64,000 bases of DNA from Eucalyptus grandis (GCF_016545825.1 NC_052615.1:25479088-25543087), one strand, 5' to 3'; counted from the first letter of the stretch, positions 1-11,633 are shown. Translations and numbers: made by a program. Notes: generated from the letters alone by a model not told the origin.

Positions 1-1278
1 CAAAGGATCGATCGGGAACCCAACCCGACCATGGTCGGTTGCAACTTCACCCGATCATTTCTTGTCCGATTGAATCCATTCTTCTTCCTAAATTTTGTTT
101 GTGTCATAAAAATAGCCTCCCCAATGTTTTGCCACGTTCCAAATATTTTTTTCTAATTTTTCAGTTTTCTCAATTTTTAAATACCAAAAATAAAAAAATA
201 TTTTCGGTCGTCAAAATTTTTCTGAGTTTTCCACCAATTTTAGATCACATTTTCTAAGCATCTCTGCAAAAAATCTCATCAAAATTCAATTTCTACAATT
301 TTTTGGAGGGTGGTGCCTACTCGGAACATGGTGAATGTCTACTCCTATTTGAGGGCAAAAATGCTCATAAGGCTCTTTAGGGGTAGTGGTGCTCGAGGCC
401 ACGGGCGGTTTCGGGCGATCGTTGCGCGTGCATGAGTCATGTCACGGGCACAGAAATGAGTCAATAATGAGTCATAACAACGTTCAATGATCCCCGAAAT
501 AGGTTCCGATCGATCGAAGAGCGCCTAGACAAAGATGGATGCATCGCGTGGCTCCTCACGCGGGCATCATGGCCGCGCATGGGTCGTTTTCGAGCCAAGC
601 GGCCATAGAGGATGAATCGATGACCGGGGGTGCCAGGAATTGAATCTGAGTCCTTCGGTAAGGCAGGTGCCTCGGGCATGAATGAACGAGCCACGTATTT
701 GTATCGATCACGGCCGAACAAGACATTGGTGTTCTCGCGTCTAGCGGTGCGGATGCGACCTCGTTCGATAACTCGCGTGATCCTCAAGTCCTCGTGCTTG
801 AGGAGCTACGGATGAGTCGCTTGGTTCGTTTCCGGTGCGATGGCGTGTGAGACGATAAGAATGTGTGCGTAGGCGGGCTCCGTCTTTGGTGCATGGCCCT
901 TCCCTCACCTTGATCGGTTGTTGCTCCCGCGAGATAACGTCGGATGCAGAGATGTGGAGTTCCTGTGTTGCATACCTATTGCGACGGAAATGTGTGCCTT
1001 CGGTAGTCCCTTCCATCACGACGTCCTCTTGGATGCTCGGTTGGACCGGATAGTAGGGCTCGTGTTCCCTGAACGTCGTCTCATTCGATCGTTCGGACGG
1101 ACCACGAGTGCCTACTCGTTCTCTCGGATGCGGAACTCTCGTAATGGGAGTAGGGTCATTGGCCCTTGTTCCTGTCGTTAGCGTTTCGCTTCACTGAATG
1201 ACGATCTTGCCTTGTCCTTGATCGCGAAGCCTCGGGCATCGCGGCGGATCATGCTCGGCGGACGTCGTGAAGGAATGC
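1..1278 (+). other. rDNA intergenic spacer and 5' external transcribed spacer
   Basis: This stretch lies directly upstream of the 18S start and has no credible protein-coding ORF. The first 300 bases are AT-rich and the rest is GC-rich, as expected for spacer passing into 5' ETS. A TTTAGGGG string at 376-383 vaguely recalls the plant RNA polymerase I start region (TATA-like followed by a G run), but the match is weak. If it were the start, the ETS would be about 0.9 kb. The assignment rests mainly on position. Confidence 0.6.
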
Positions 1279-2211
1279 TACCTGGTTGATCGCCGGTAGT
1301 CATATGCTTGTCTCAAAAGATTAAGCCATGCATGTGTAAGTATGAACTAATTGTTGTGGCTGCGAATGGCTCATTAAATCCCGATTATAGTTTGTTTGAT
1401 GGTATTTGCTACTCGGATAACATTAGTAATTCTAGAGCTAATACGTGCAACAAACCCCGACTTTGGAAGGATGCATTTATTAGATAAAAAGGTCGCGCGG
1501 GCTTTGCCCGTTGCTCGATGATTCATGATAACTTGGCGGATCGCACGGCCATCGTGCGGCGACGCATCATTCAAATTTCTGCCCTATCAACTTTCGATGG
1601 TAGGATAGTGGCCTACTATGGTGGTGACGGGTGACGGAGAATTAGGGTTCGATTCCGGAGAGGGAGCACGAGAAAGCAGCTACCACATCAGGGAAAGGCA
1701 GCGGGCGCGCAAATTACCCAATCGACACGGGGAGGTAGTGACAATAAATAACAATGCCGGGCTCTTTGAGTACGAGTAGTTGGAATGAGTACAATCTAAA
1801 TCCCTTGCGAGGATCCATTGGAGGGCAAGTACGGGTACCGGCGGCGCTTGGTAATTCCAGCTCCAATAGCGTATATTTAAGTTGTTCGAGTTAAAAAGCT
1901 CGTAGTTGGACCTTGGGTTGGGTCGGCCGGTCCGCCTCACGGTGTGCACCGATTGGCTCGTCCCTTCTGCACCGGCGATACGCTCACGGCCTTAGCCCGG
2001 GTCGTGCCTCGGTCTTTGTTACTTTGAAGAATTAGAGTGCTCAAAGCAAGCCTACGCTCTGTATACATTAGCATGGGGATAACATCATAGGATTCCGGTC
2101 CTATTGTGTTGGCCTTCGGGATCGGAGTAATGATTAACGAGGGACGGTCGGGGGCATTCGTATTTCATAGTCGAGAGGTGAAATTCTTGGATTTATGAAA
2201 ACGAACAATGC

Positions 2212-2246
<35 letters not shown>

Positions 2247-2898
2247 AGTTGGGGGCTCGAAGACGATCGGATACCGTCCTAGTCTCAGCCATGCTTGATC
2301 CGACTAGGGATCGGCGGATGTTGCTTTTAGGACTCCTTGGCACCTTATGAGAAATCAAAGTTTTTTTGGGTTCGGGGGGGAGTATGGTCGCAAAAGGCTG
2401 AAACTTAAAGGTGTGAGGGCACCACCGGAGTGGAGCTGCGGCTTAATTTGACTCAGCAGGGGAAACTTACCGAGTCCCGGACATAGTAAGGATTGACGGT
2501 GAGAGCTCTTTCTTGATTCTATGGGTGGTGGTGCATGGCGTTCTTAGTTGGTGGAGCGATTTGTGCAGGTTAATTCCCGATACTTGAGCGAGACCTCGGC
2601 ACCCTGCTAACTAGCTATGTGGATGTACATCTCCACGGCCAGCTTCTTAAGAGGGACTATGGCCGCTTAGGCCAAAGGAAGTTTGAGGCAATAGCAGTGC
2701 AGTGATGCCCTTAGATGTTAAGGCCGCACGCGCGCTATCGCGATGTATTCAACGAGTCTATAGCCTTGGCAGGCGACGGGCTGGGTAATCTTTGAAATTT
2801 CATCGTGATGAGGATAGATCATTGCAATTGTTGGTCTTCAACGAGGAATTCCTAGTAGCGCGAGTCATCGGCTCGCGTTGACTACGTCCGCCCTTTGC

Positions 2899-2933
<35 letters not shown>

Positions 2934-3063
2934 GGTGAAGTGTTCGGATCGCGGCGGCGTGGGCGGTTCGCCGCCCGATGACGTCGCGAAGTCACGAACC
3001 TTATCATTTAGAGGAAGGAGAGTCGTAACAAGGTTTCCGTAGGTGAACTGCGGAAGGATCATT
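1279..3063 (+). rRNA. 18S ribosomal RNA (heavily lesioned copy)
   Basis: It begins with the eukaryotic 18S 5' end (TACCTGGTTGAT) and ends with the conserved 3' end (GGAAGGATCATTG). Long internal stretches match plant 18S, so identity is certain. It is about 1785 nt against roughly 1808 nt expected. It carries many small substitutions and indels in places that never vary: the 5' segment after GTTGAT lacks CTG, and the universal 530-loop (GCCAGCAGCCGCGG in normal 18S) is scrambled at about 1829-1854. Such an RNA should not function in a ribosome. The damage pattern (small indels, A-to-G, lesions at CTG/CAG) looks like consensus error rather than the CpG decay of true rDNA pseudogenes. Confidence 0.95.
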
Positions 3064-3295
3064 GTCGAATCACGCTTGTGCGAATGACCGGAAGCCGGTA
3101 ACAAACTCAATGGGGACGGCGGGCTCGGCCCGCGTCCCCTCTCGGCGTCGAGATCGGGGCTCGAGCACCTCGGGCGCTCGGCCTTTGTCTCGGCGCAGCA
3201 GCTCCCGGCGCGGAATGCGCCAGGACTAACAAGAGTGCGATGCTCCCGCCGCCCCTTACAGTGCGCGCGAGATGCCATGCAATCTCATATTACTC
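3064..3295 (+). other. internal transcribed spacer 1 (ITS1)
   Basis: It lies between the 18S 3' end and the 5.8S start and is GC-rich. It contains the conserved angiosperm ITS1 processing motif core (GGCGCGGAATGCGCCA) at about 3207-3222, although the following AAGGAA is altered. The length of about 230 bp is normal for angiosperms. Confidence 0.85.
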
Positions 3296-3311
3296 ATAAC
3301 GACTCTCGGCG

Positions 3312-3349
<38 letters not shown>

Positions 3350-3361
3350 GCTGCGATACTT

Positions 3362-3394
<33 letters not shown>

Positions 3395-3452
3395 CTTTGA
3401 GCAAGTTGCGCCCAGAAACCATTGGTCGAGGCACGTTTGCTAGTGTCACACA
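3296..3452 (+). rRNA. 5.8S ribosomal RNA (lesioned copy)
   Basis: Recognised by the diagnostic ACGACTCTCGGC start, the GATGAAGAACGTAGC segment and the GAATTGCAGAATCCCGTGAA segment. It is about 157 nt, slightly short for a plant 5.8S. Conserved blocks are altered: CGGCAACGG reads cggcgcgg, AGCGAAATGCG reads agcggctgcg and TTTGAACGC reads tttgagc. Ends are placed by homology and could move by a few bases. Confidence 0.9.
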
Positions 3453-3653
3453 TGGCATTTGCCCCTAATCCCTCCGTCCTTTAGCCGGGCGCGGGACTCG
3501 GGCGCGTACGATGGCCTCCCCGGACGAACACGTCCCGGTTGGCCCAAAATCAGCGTCGGAGCGATCGGCACCACGACATTCGGTGGTTGATTAGACCCCG
3601 ATGATCAATGTCGCGTGCCGCTCATCGCGCGCTCATGAAATCGCCTTGCACAC
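3453..3653 (+). other. internal transcribed spacer 2 (ITS2)
   Basis: GC-rich spacer between 5.8S and 26S, about 200 bp, a normal angiosperm length. Assigned by position between two recognised rRNAs. Confidence 0.85.
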
Positions 3654-4014
3654 GCGACCCCGGGTCAGCGGGGCTACCCGAGTTTAAGCATATCAGCAAG
3701 CGGAGGAAAGAAGCTAACAAGGATTCCCCTAGTAACGGCGAGCGCCGGGAAGAGCCCGGCATGAGAATCGTCGCCCTCGGCGTTCGGGTAGCGAGTGGAG
3801 AAGCGTCCTCGGCGACGGACCGGGCCCAAGTTCCCACAGAGGGCGCCCGAAGGGTGAGCCCGTCGTGTCGGACCTGTCGCACCACGAGGCACGTCGGCGA
3901 TCGGGTTGTTTTGGGAATGCGGCCTAATCGGGCGGTAAATTCCGTCCAAAGCTAAATATGGGCGAGAGACCGATAGCAGAACAAGTACCGCGGGAAAGAT
4001 GAAAAGGACTTTGA

Positions 4015-4056
<42 letters not shown>

Positions 4057-4417
4057 CGGATGGGGGCGGCGTGTGCCTCGGTCGGATGTGGAGGCAGTGG
4101 AGGTCCGCCCGATCGGCTTCCGGGGCATGGACCGTGCGGATTGCAGTGGCGGCCCAAGCCGGGCTTCGATACGTCCGTGTGGAAAACGTCGCCACTGCGG
4201 TGTGGAATGCGGCACGCGCCTCACGGCGTGCCGGCATCTGCGTGCTCCGGCATCGGCTAGTGGGCTCCCCATTCGGCCGTCTTGAAACACGGACCAAAGT
4301 CGACATGTGTGCGAGTCGATGGGTGGCAACCCGTAGGCGTAAGGAAGGCGATTGGTGGGATCCCTTTTGGGTGCACCGCCGGGCGACCTTGATCTTGAGA
4401 AGGTTCGAGTGAGCATG

Positions 4418-4448
<31 letters not shown>

Positions 4449-5811
4449 AGGCGGGGGGCGAAGCCGGAGGAGGCTACGGGTGGGGCCGCGGCGGATGCGG
4501 CGTGCAAATCGTTCGTCGACTTGGGTATAGGGCGAAAGACTAATCGAACCGTCTAGTAGCTGGTTCCTCCGAAGTTTCCCTCGGGATCATTGGGGCTCAA
4601 GAACGAGTTCTATCGGGTAAAGCCAATGATTAGAGGCATCGGGGCGCAGCGCCCTCGACTATTCTCAAACTTTAAATAGGTAGGACCGGCGCGGGCGCCG
4701 TTTGAGCCACGCCACGGAATCGAGAGCTCCCAGTGGGCCATTTTGAGTGGCGGGCGCGTGCGGGATGAGCCGGAGTCGGGATTCTGGTGCCCAAGCTGGC
4801 TAACCTAGAACCCCAAAGGGTGTTGGTCGATTAAGACGACGGGGACGGTGGTCATGGAAGTCGAAATCCGCTAAGGAGTGTGTAACAACTCTGCCGAATC
4901 AACTAGCCCAGAAAATGGATGGCGCTGAGCGCGGACCTACTCGGCCGTCAAGGCAAGTGCCGGAGCCTTGATGAGTAGGGAGGGCGCGGCGGTGGCTGCA
5001 AAACACAGGGGCGTGAGCCGGGCGGAGCGGCCGTCGGTGCGAGATCTTGGTGGTAGTAGCAAATATTCAAATGAGAACTTTGAAGACCCGAAGAGGGGAA
5101 AGGTTCCATGTGAACGGCACTTGTACATGGGTTAGTCGATCCCTAAGAAGGCAGGGAAGCCGTCGATGGCGCCTCGTGCGCGGCCCGAAAGGAATGGTTA
5201 AAATTCCACAGGCAAGGACGTGGCGGTTGACGGCAGCGTTAGGGGGTCCGGAGACGTGGCGGGGGCCTCGGAAAGTTATCTTTTCGTTTAACAACCACCC
5301 ACCACAAGCAGCTCGGCGGAGGGTCCAGTCGGCCGGGGGAAAGAGCACCGCACGTCGCGTGGTGTGGTGCGCCCCGGCGGCCCTTGAAAATGGAGGACCG
5401 GAGTGCCGTCCCACGCCGTCGTACTCATAGTGCCTCGTCAGGTCTCCAAGGTGAGCAGCCTCTGGTCGATGGAACAATGTAGGCAAGGAAGTGGCAAAAT
5501 GGATCGTAACCTCGGGAAAAGGATTGGCTCGGGAGGCTAGGCACGGGGTCCTAATCCCGAACCCGTCGGCTGTCGGTGGACTGCTCGAGCTGCTCGCGGC
5601 GGGCGGGTCGCAGCGTGCCGGCGGGGGCGGATTAGAGGCGGCTCCTCGGGGGGCCTTCCTCGGGCGTCGAACAGTCAACTCAGCTGGGCGTACGGACAGG
5701 GAATCCATTTGTTTAATTAAAACAAGCATTGCGATGGTACTGGATGCTCACGCAATGTGATTTACGCTTGATCTCACGAATGTCAAAGTGAAGAAATTCA
5801 GCAGCGCGGGT

Positions 5812-5901
<90 letters not shown>

Positions 5902-6413
5902 TTGTCCTGTCTACTATCAGCGAAACCACGGCCAAAGGAGCGGGCTTGGCGGAATCGAGCGGGAAAGAAGACTACTGTTGAGCTTGACTCGTCCGACTTT
6001 GTGAAATGACTTGAGAGGTGTAGGATAAGTGGGGGCGGAAGCCGGCGAAAGTGAAATACCTACTTTGCGTTATTTTACTTATTGTGAAACGGGAGCGGGC
6101 AATGCCCTTCTTTTAGAACTAAGGTCGCGCGCATGTTTCGATCCGAGCGGAAGACATTGTCGAGTGAGTTTGGTAGGGGCGGCACATACGTTAAAAGATA
6201 ACGCAGTGTCCTAAGATGAGGCAGCCGGAACGCCCAATCTCGTGTAGAACAAAGGTAAAAGCTCGTTTGATTGATTTCCCGATGCAGTACGGCGAGTGAA
6301 AGCGTGGCCTATCGATCCTTTAGATCTTGAATTTGAAGCTAGAGGTGTCGGAAAAGTTACCACGGGGATAGGGCATGGCGGCCAAGCGTTCATAGCGGCG
6401 TTGCTTTTTGATC
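3654..6413 (+). rRNA. 26S (25S/28S-type) ribosomal RNA, 3' end missing at gap
   Basis: It starts with the conserved plant 26S 5' region (GCGACCCCGGGTCAG, then GTTTAAGCATATCA) and continues through recognisable conserved blocks to the CATAGCG..TTGCTTTTTGATC segment near the 3' end, where it runs into Ns. About 2760 nt are present of the roughly 3.4 kb expected. The part missing after the gap includes the sarcin-ricin loop. As in the 18S, many conserved positions carry small indels and substitutions (AATAAGCGG reads agcaagcgg; GAACCGGGAAGAG reads gccgggaagag). No 26S sequence resumes after the gap. Confidence 0.95.
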
Positions 6414-6513
6414 NNNNNNNNNNNNNNNNNNNNNNNNNNNNNNNNNNNNNNNNNNNNNNNNNNNNNNNNNNNNNNNNNNNNNNNNNNNNNNNNNNNNNNN
6501 NNNNNNNNNNNNN
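6414..6513. other. assembly gap (100 Ns)
   Basis: Exactly 100 Ns, the conventional placeholder for a gap of unknown length. The left side is 26S rRNA and the right side is unrelated repeat-like DNA, so the join is a scaffolding step and not continuous sequence. Confidence 0.99.
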
Positions 6514-7177
6514 GCCGTAGTTGAGAGCAATGATTGATTTGCTAGAATGACATATAATCGGCCGAGTCGATTGATCGCTGAGACGATCCAAGTGGTTGAA
6601 TTGTTTGATAATGCGATTGTGCCATGGTTGTTTGGTTATCATAATTGCACGTGGTTGGTTTATATAAATTGTGCTAACCTGCAGATAAAGGCTGAAGCGA
6701 GGTAAGTCCTCCGTGTGATGTGGCTAGGCCACCCGGGCGTATTTTCTTTCTAATAGGGGTTTAGGGCGTTGAACTTGTCGAGACATCGTCTCATCCCGGT
6801 TGTGGGATTAAAATTTCAGGTCCTCGGTGGACGGAGTGGCCAGATAGCTTTGGTTGGCCTTAAGGAGTTGCAGAGGTGAAGTCATAAGGGTTGGAGAGCG
6901 TGTCCTGCTAGTTGGTTGTAGGATAGTTCCCATGTTGTCGAGCTGGTCTATTTTGTAGAAAGTCCAGTGTTGTATTTAAACCCTTTGTGTTTGTAAATGG
7001 GTGTTTGGTATTGTGATTGATTGCCTGCTTTTCTATCCCAAGTTAAATGTTGTCGGGGGATTTGTTTCGCTTCCACATGTGTAAAGAGAATGAATGGGTC
7101 GGCGACATTTCCTGAGATGTCGCATTTTTGATCGACCGTGGTGGGATGTGCGCGCGCTCGGGGTTCGGGACGTGACA
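6514..7177 (+). repeat. LTR-like fragment, Ty3/gypsy style, 5' part lost at gap
   Basis: No ORF of interest. The segment has motifs I associate with 3' portions of plant gypsy LTRs: a GCGAGGTAAGTCCTCC string at about 6698 and a terminal GGTTCGGGACGTGACA ending in the canonical CA at 7177. The left end is cut by the gap, so neither paired LTR nor target-site duplication can be tested. This is pattern recognition, not proof. Confidence 0.4.
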
Positions 7178-7960
7178 TACAATGTCTTGCAACTCTAGAC
7201 TTGTACACCAAGTAAATCCGAGAGAAACGAAATCTTGAAAAATAAATGCAAAAATCCTCAGATCTAAACTAAATTGGAATATAAACCTCCCCAAATTGGG
7301 AGAGAGAAGCTTTTAGATTTAGATTAGATTAGAAGAGAAAAGCCCCTCAAATGAGAAGGAAACAAGAAAAAAAAAAAAACCAAATCAATCAAAGAAAAAG
7401 GGAGCGAAGAGAGATCTAGCTCAAGCCCTTCCCTCCATAGAGGTTGAAGAAGAAAGTTGCATGGAGATGACTGGGAGAGGAGAAGACGAGGCCGACAGCT
7501 AGGGCTTGATACAATCTCATATTAAGCCTTAATTAAATGGTGATATAAGTATGTGGTGACCTATAGGATAAGCAATTACTTTTAATTTGAGTGGTTCAAA
7601 CTTTAGAATTTATTGTCCCATCTTTACAGTTGGTGTACTCATTCGATTAGGCTTGCCGCTGGGTTGAACAGAATATTTGATAATAAAACTTGCACCTTTC
7701 GGAGTAATTTTTTTGTTAGTTTTTCTCATTTTTATTAATTGGAAAATGATAAGAAAAATCAGAAAATATCAATTCACTAGGAAACTACTTCCCATGTGGC
7801 ATTTTCAGTTTCGGATTTATAGGAAAAAAAGAGTGGTTCGTAGGAGGAATTGTCATGGAAGTTTGCAATCAATTAACCTGTCCCATGCTACCGTCATCAA
7901 AATCTTTGGAGCCAATTCACATTGTTATTACTAAATATTTTTCTGCCGTTCAGCAAAGAG
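7178..7960. other. unassigned AT-rich intergenic DNA
   Basis: No ORF with recognisable domains, no RNA gene and no clear repeat ends. A purine-rich, A-run containing stretch lies around 7330-7410. Confidence 0.5.
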
Positions 7961-8120
7961 ATCGTTCGTGTATCGCGGAGGAATTTCTTTTTGGGCTTTC
8001 GAAGAGGAATGGCCAAAATAGTTGAGTGGGAATAGGGGCACTGCAGAGCAGTTTCTTCGGGATTTCTAGTACATGAAGAAATTTCCTTGAGTTTTCCAAG
8101 AGAACCGGAAAGGAGGTTAT
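7961..8120 (-). repeat. possible relic of the ANK gene upstream region
   Basis: Words such as GGAGGAATTTCTTT...TTTC.AAGAGGA recur here in the same order as immediately upstream of ankyrin exon 1 at 30090-30140 and 45490-45540. This suggests that an ANK/PGG copy once lay further left, with no exon remaining beside it. The similarity is short and decayed. Confidence 0.3.
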
Positions 8121-8408
8121 GACACAGACTACTGTACGAACGGTCCCCCTTGGACGGTTGGTGATGCTTTCCTGATTCTTCGCAGCGATGAACCGGTGCG
8201 GTCTCTCCCTACCTCCGGTTTGAGTGCGCGCCTTTCTGGATTCAACTGCATTGTCAATGCAGCATGAGATTTTCGGTGTAACTTCTCAATATTTATGGAG
8301 CCACTATCCTTGTTGATTTCGATGGGGATGTTTGCATGGTGGATTAAGAGCACATTGAATTTTCTCCGAGCAAAGCTATGATCAAAGTGAACGCCAAAAT
8401 TAACCACA

Positions 8409-8434
8409 ATATATATATATATATATATATATAT
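8409..8434. repeat. (AT)13 microsatellite
   Basis: Thirteen uninterrupted AT dinucleotides. No associated gene. Confidence 0.97.
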
Positions 8435-9720
8435 CATAAATTTGTTGTACGAATATCAATTCAACCTTAGCAAGAAAAAAAATTTGCCTAATCAAAAAAA
8501 AAATTCAATTCAATATTAAAGCTTTCAATTTGATTAATCTAGCTTTAATGTAGTCATTCCGGCCAAAGGTGATGTGGATGATAGCCATCCTACGTAACAT
8601 AATCAGCACTATTGTAGATAATTTTTACAACTTTTTAATGATTTTTACGGATTTTATTTTTTCTTTCTTGTTTTATTTTCCTTTTACTTCTTTTTATTTT
8701 CTTTCTCCATTTTATCAAACTCTAACCCGGTAACCCTCGCCAGCCACTAGGTGAGGAGTGTGAAGCCCTTGGTTGCCCATGCCACGTAGGAAAGCGGTAT
8801 CCATGTCAATAGTTGCCGACCAAATTGACGGAATAGATATACTAATAAATTGCCAAAAGTTTAGAACATAATTAGTCAAATTAAAATATTTAAAACTGAA
8901 TTGACCGTGTACAATAGGTTTATGATAATTATCCCCAATTATAACTATTGGGGTTCCAAGAAATCTTTTTGATCCTTATTTTTGTGGATGAAAATGTGAT
9001 TGGTATAAGCAATCAAAATGATATAGAATATATCCACATATCTATTCCCACGTATGTGGATATATTCAAACGTATTTAGGCAATTAGGAACAGCTCCTTC
9101 TGGATCTCGCACCAGATACCAAGTAACTCATGCACACGGGCATGAATCATGATTACTATTTTGCAGTGAGAGCTGGTGTTTTGCCGATCACTTCTCTCCA
9201 TTTATCTCTCGATCTACATGCTTCTTTGGCAGACCTTTCAGCAAAGAAATCAACATACATGATCAAGGAAGGGATTCTCATCACAAAGCTAATGTATTAA
9301 TCATGAGGCATACCTTGTGCATCAGCTTGAAAGCATCATGCATGATCGTCCTTACAAATTCAACATGCTACTTTCACACATCAATTAGCCTCTGCTAAAG
9401 AAAAAGGAAAAGCAAAAAGCTTTGGGCCCATTTTCATCTCCATGGGTCTTCAAACTACACCTGAGCCTTTCCAGGGCCAAGGGGGAAAAACCAGGATTTT
9501 AATTTTAAGGGTTCTTGGTGAGTTGGGCTTTAGTGATCGTCGTTGGCACATCTTTTTTTAGGGTCAAATTCGTCGTTGTCACTTCAATTGGCAAACTATC
9601 TCCGCAGTCTCTCTTTCGCTTTTGATAAATGGCTCGTGCCCTTACCCTTTCAAACCTTTCCGTGGTCTTCTATAAGGTGGTCTCCATATGATCTGTTTTT
9701 ATCCAGTGGCCGAGGCTCTT
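8435..9720. other. unassigned AT-rich intergenic DNA with one perfect inverted repeat
   Basis: No gene recognised. Positions 9026-9039 and 9054-9067 form a perfect 14-bp inverted repeat (GAATATATCCACAT and its complement) around a 14-base loop. The rest shows no structure I can name. Confidence 0.5.
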
Positions 9721-9987
9721 TTTCTTCTTCTTCTTCTTCTTCTTTGATTTTTTTTTTTTTTTATGATCAAAAAACTGCCTGAGATCACCCTGCAGGGATC
9801 ACACAACCTCCAATGCTCGGTAGCACCAATGGAGTCTCGCTGTAAGCCGTTATTTAGACGTAAATCCTCGAGAGGTTGGCTCAGTAAATCACCCCTATGA
9901 CCCCCACTTAAGTCACAAGTATCTAGAGATTCGAACTTGTTCCCTCAGCGATGAGGTAGTAAAGCCCAACCATCATGGCTACCTACA
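9721..9987 (-). mobile_element. probable tRNA-derived SINE with poly(A)/(GAA)n tail
   Basis: Read on the minus strand, a Pol III A-box-like sequence (TAGCCATGATGG, at about 9971-9981) is followed about 34 nt later by a B box (AGTTCGAATCT, 9927-9937) matching the RGTTCGANNCY consensus. About 180 nt downstream the element ends in a poly(A) run (9749-9762) and a GAA-repeat tail (9721-9744). Internal promoter order plus a 3' A-rich tail is the structure of a plant tRNA-derived SINE. It does not fold into a recognisable tRNA. I found no clear target-site duplication, so the ends are approximate. Confidence 0.55.
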
Positions 9988-10544
9988 AATGAGTCCCTTA
10001 CAGCTTCTTTTATATATCTGCAGTCGTTTAATGTCCTCAGAGGCATATCTTTTTGTCTGCAGATGACTTGCTATTTCGTTTCTAGCCTACTAGTAGGGCC
10101 ATTAAAATTGTCAAAAGCAACATTACTGTGGCCTCGCAACGAAGTTACCAACTTCATAATAGATGAGCTGTTTTTCAGCAGTTCACAACGATCCAATGTC
10201 TATGATGGTGTTGAATTACTGGAGCCAACAGAGAATAAAATTAAGGATAGGAGGTTGGTCGCCTCTAGAATCACATTCAAATATGTAAAAGAAGAAGGAA
10301 GAAGAAAAAGAGTCTCGATAAAGTCAGTGTGGAGCCCGGTGTGCACACATGGCAACTAATGAATGGACTATGTAAATCTATATGATAATACTCGAGCACT
10401 CAATATTTTCTCAATCGGAGAGTAGAGACTGTCCTCCCACAATGGATAATTATGGAAAAGTTCCGAGTAAGTTTGCAACAGATTTTCATAAATGGGACAC
10501 TTGAATTTCCTAATGACCACAGTCACGATCATGACCAATGGAAA
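9988..10544. other. unassigned intergenic DNA
   Basis: A 98-codon open frame from 10063 has no recognisable domain or splice-consistent extension and is not called. No RNA gene or repeat ends seen. Confidence 0.4.
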
Positions 10545-11460
10545 ATGGAGAACTTTGGATGGAACTCGGTAGTTCTGTCAATTTTCCTTCTTTGCTTGTT
10601 GATATCTCAATGATTTGTAGCCAATATTTTCCAACATTGCAAACATGAAACAACGTGACGTCACAAATTAAATCAGCTGCAGAGCTTGCTAAGTTCTTCT
10701 TGCTACAACTATACCCAATATAATTTATCAATTTGCTAACCAACCTTCTCGACATCGTGGTCCTTTTCGCTGTTATTGGCAAAGGAAAAGGGTATCCTAT
10801 TGCTTAACCCGCAAAGAGAGCCACGTAAATTCATACTATTTCGCTTGGATTGAAATTTGCGATTCGATGGATGAAAGGAAAACCATAAGGTAAAAGAGAA
10901 ACGGGGTTGTGATAGCACAGCATCATCCCATGTCTCATTTAGAATTTCTGACGTAAAGTGAAAAATTAGTGGACTTGTGGAAAAGAAACTCAGTCTCTTA
11001 CATTTTGAATAATCCTCCGATCCATGTAAATGGGGGAAGAAGGAAAAGAAAAAAAGAAAAGAACAAAGTTATGTGTGCTCCGCTTGTCGTCTTCTTCTCC
11101 TCCTCCTTTTTTTTTTACTTTTTTTTTTTTTTTGTGGATTGAATAGAGGAGGTTTGCCATGGTTCGGGTTTCTTTGCTTTGACATCAACTACCTATTTGA
11201 TATTTTTCATATTGCTGTGTTATTCAAATACCAAGCTGCGAGCCATTCTCCTAAATTTTTTTGTCCTTATCACTCAATTCATAAGGAAGCAAAATTGCTC
11301 TTCCACATTGCTTTTGTTAATGGTTCTAACAGAGAGGAGGCTTGTTTCTCTGCTCGTGGAATAGGTGAAGAACTTCATAACTATGCTAGAGCGGTATCCA
11401 CGCTGAATTGCATTTATACCGTTTTGTGGAGTAAGTAATGCATTCCTTTCCCGTTTGATC
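10545..11460. repeat. duplicated intergenic block, unit 1 copy (left part)
   Basis: The sequence aligns by eye with 34312-35085 and 48400-49200: the same succession of landmarks occurs (GTCACAAATTAAATCA, GCAAAGAGAG, AAAAATTAGTGG, ACTCAATTCAT). This copy is the most diverged. It is interrupted by the copia element starting at 11518. No coding content is evident. Confidence 0.75.
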
Positions 11461-11633
11461 CATTCCTTTCACCAATGATTAGCAGAGAGAAGGAAGCTTG
11501 TTATGTTTGTGATCTCTTGTTGGAGAAATCTTTCCAGAATATTTTGAAGCCGACAAAACGTTTCTTTCGCCCTAAAGTCTCCGCATGTTCGGAGACCGTC
11601 GCCTTAAAGTCCGAAGACTTTGTTCTCTCGAGA

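Noticed and set aside
376..383. RNA polymerase I promoter
   Set aside because: Only a weak TTTAGGGG resemblance; not enough to call without transcript ends.
3608..5760. Long open frames inside the 26S rRNA region on both strands (up to 277 codons)
   Set aside because: They lie entirely within rRNA and have rRNA composition; GC-rich rRNA commonly gives spurious frames.
8129..8437. 102-codon minus-strand open frame next to the AT microsatellite
   Set aside because: Its start is made of the (AT)n repeat (IYIYIYI) and there is no domain or splice support.
9900..9987. tRNA gene
   Set aside because: A and B boxes are present but no cloverleaf, anticodon stem or acceptor pairing; better explained as a SINE head.
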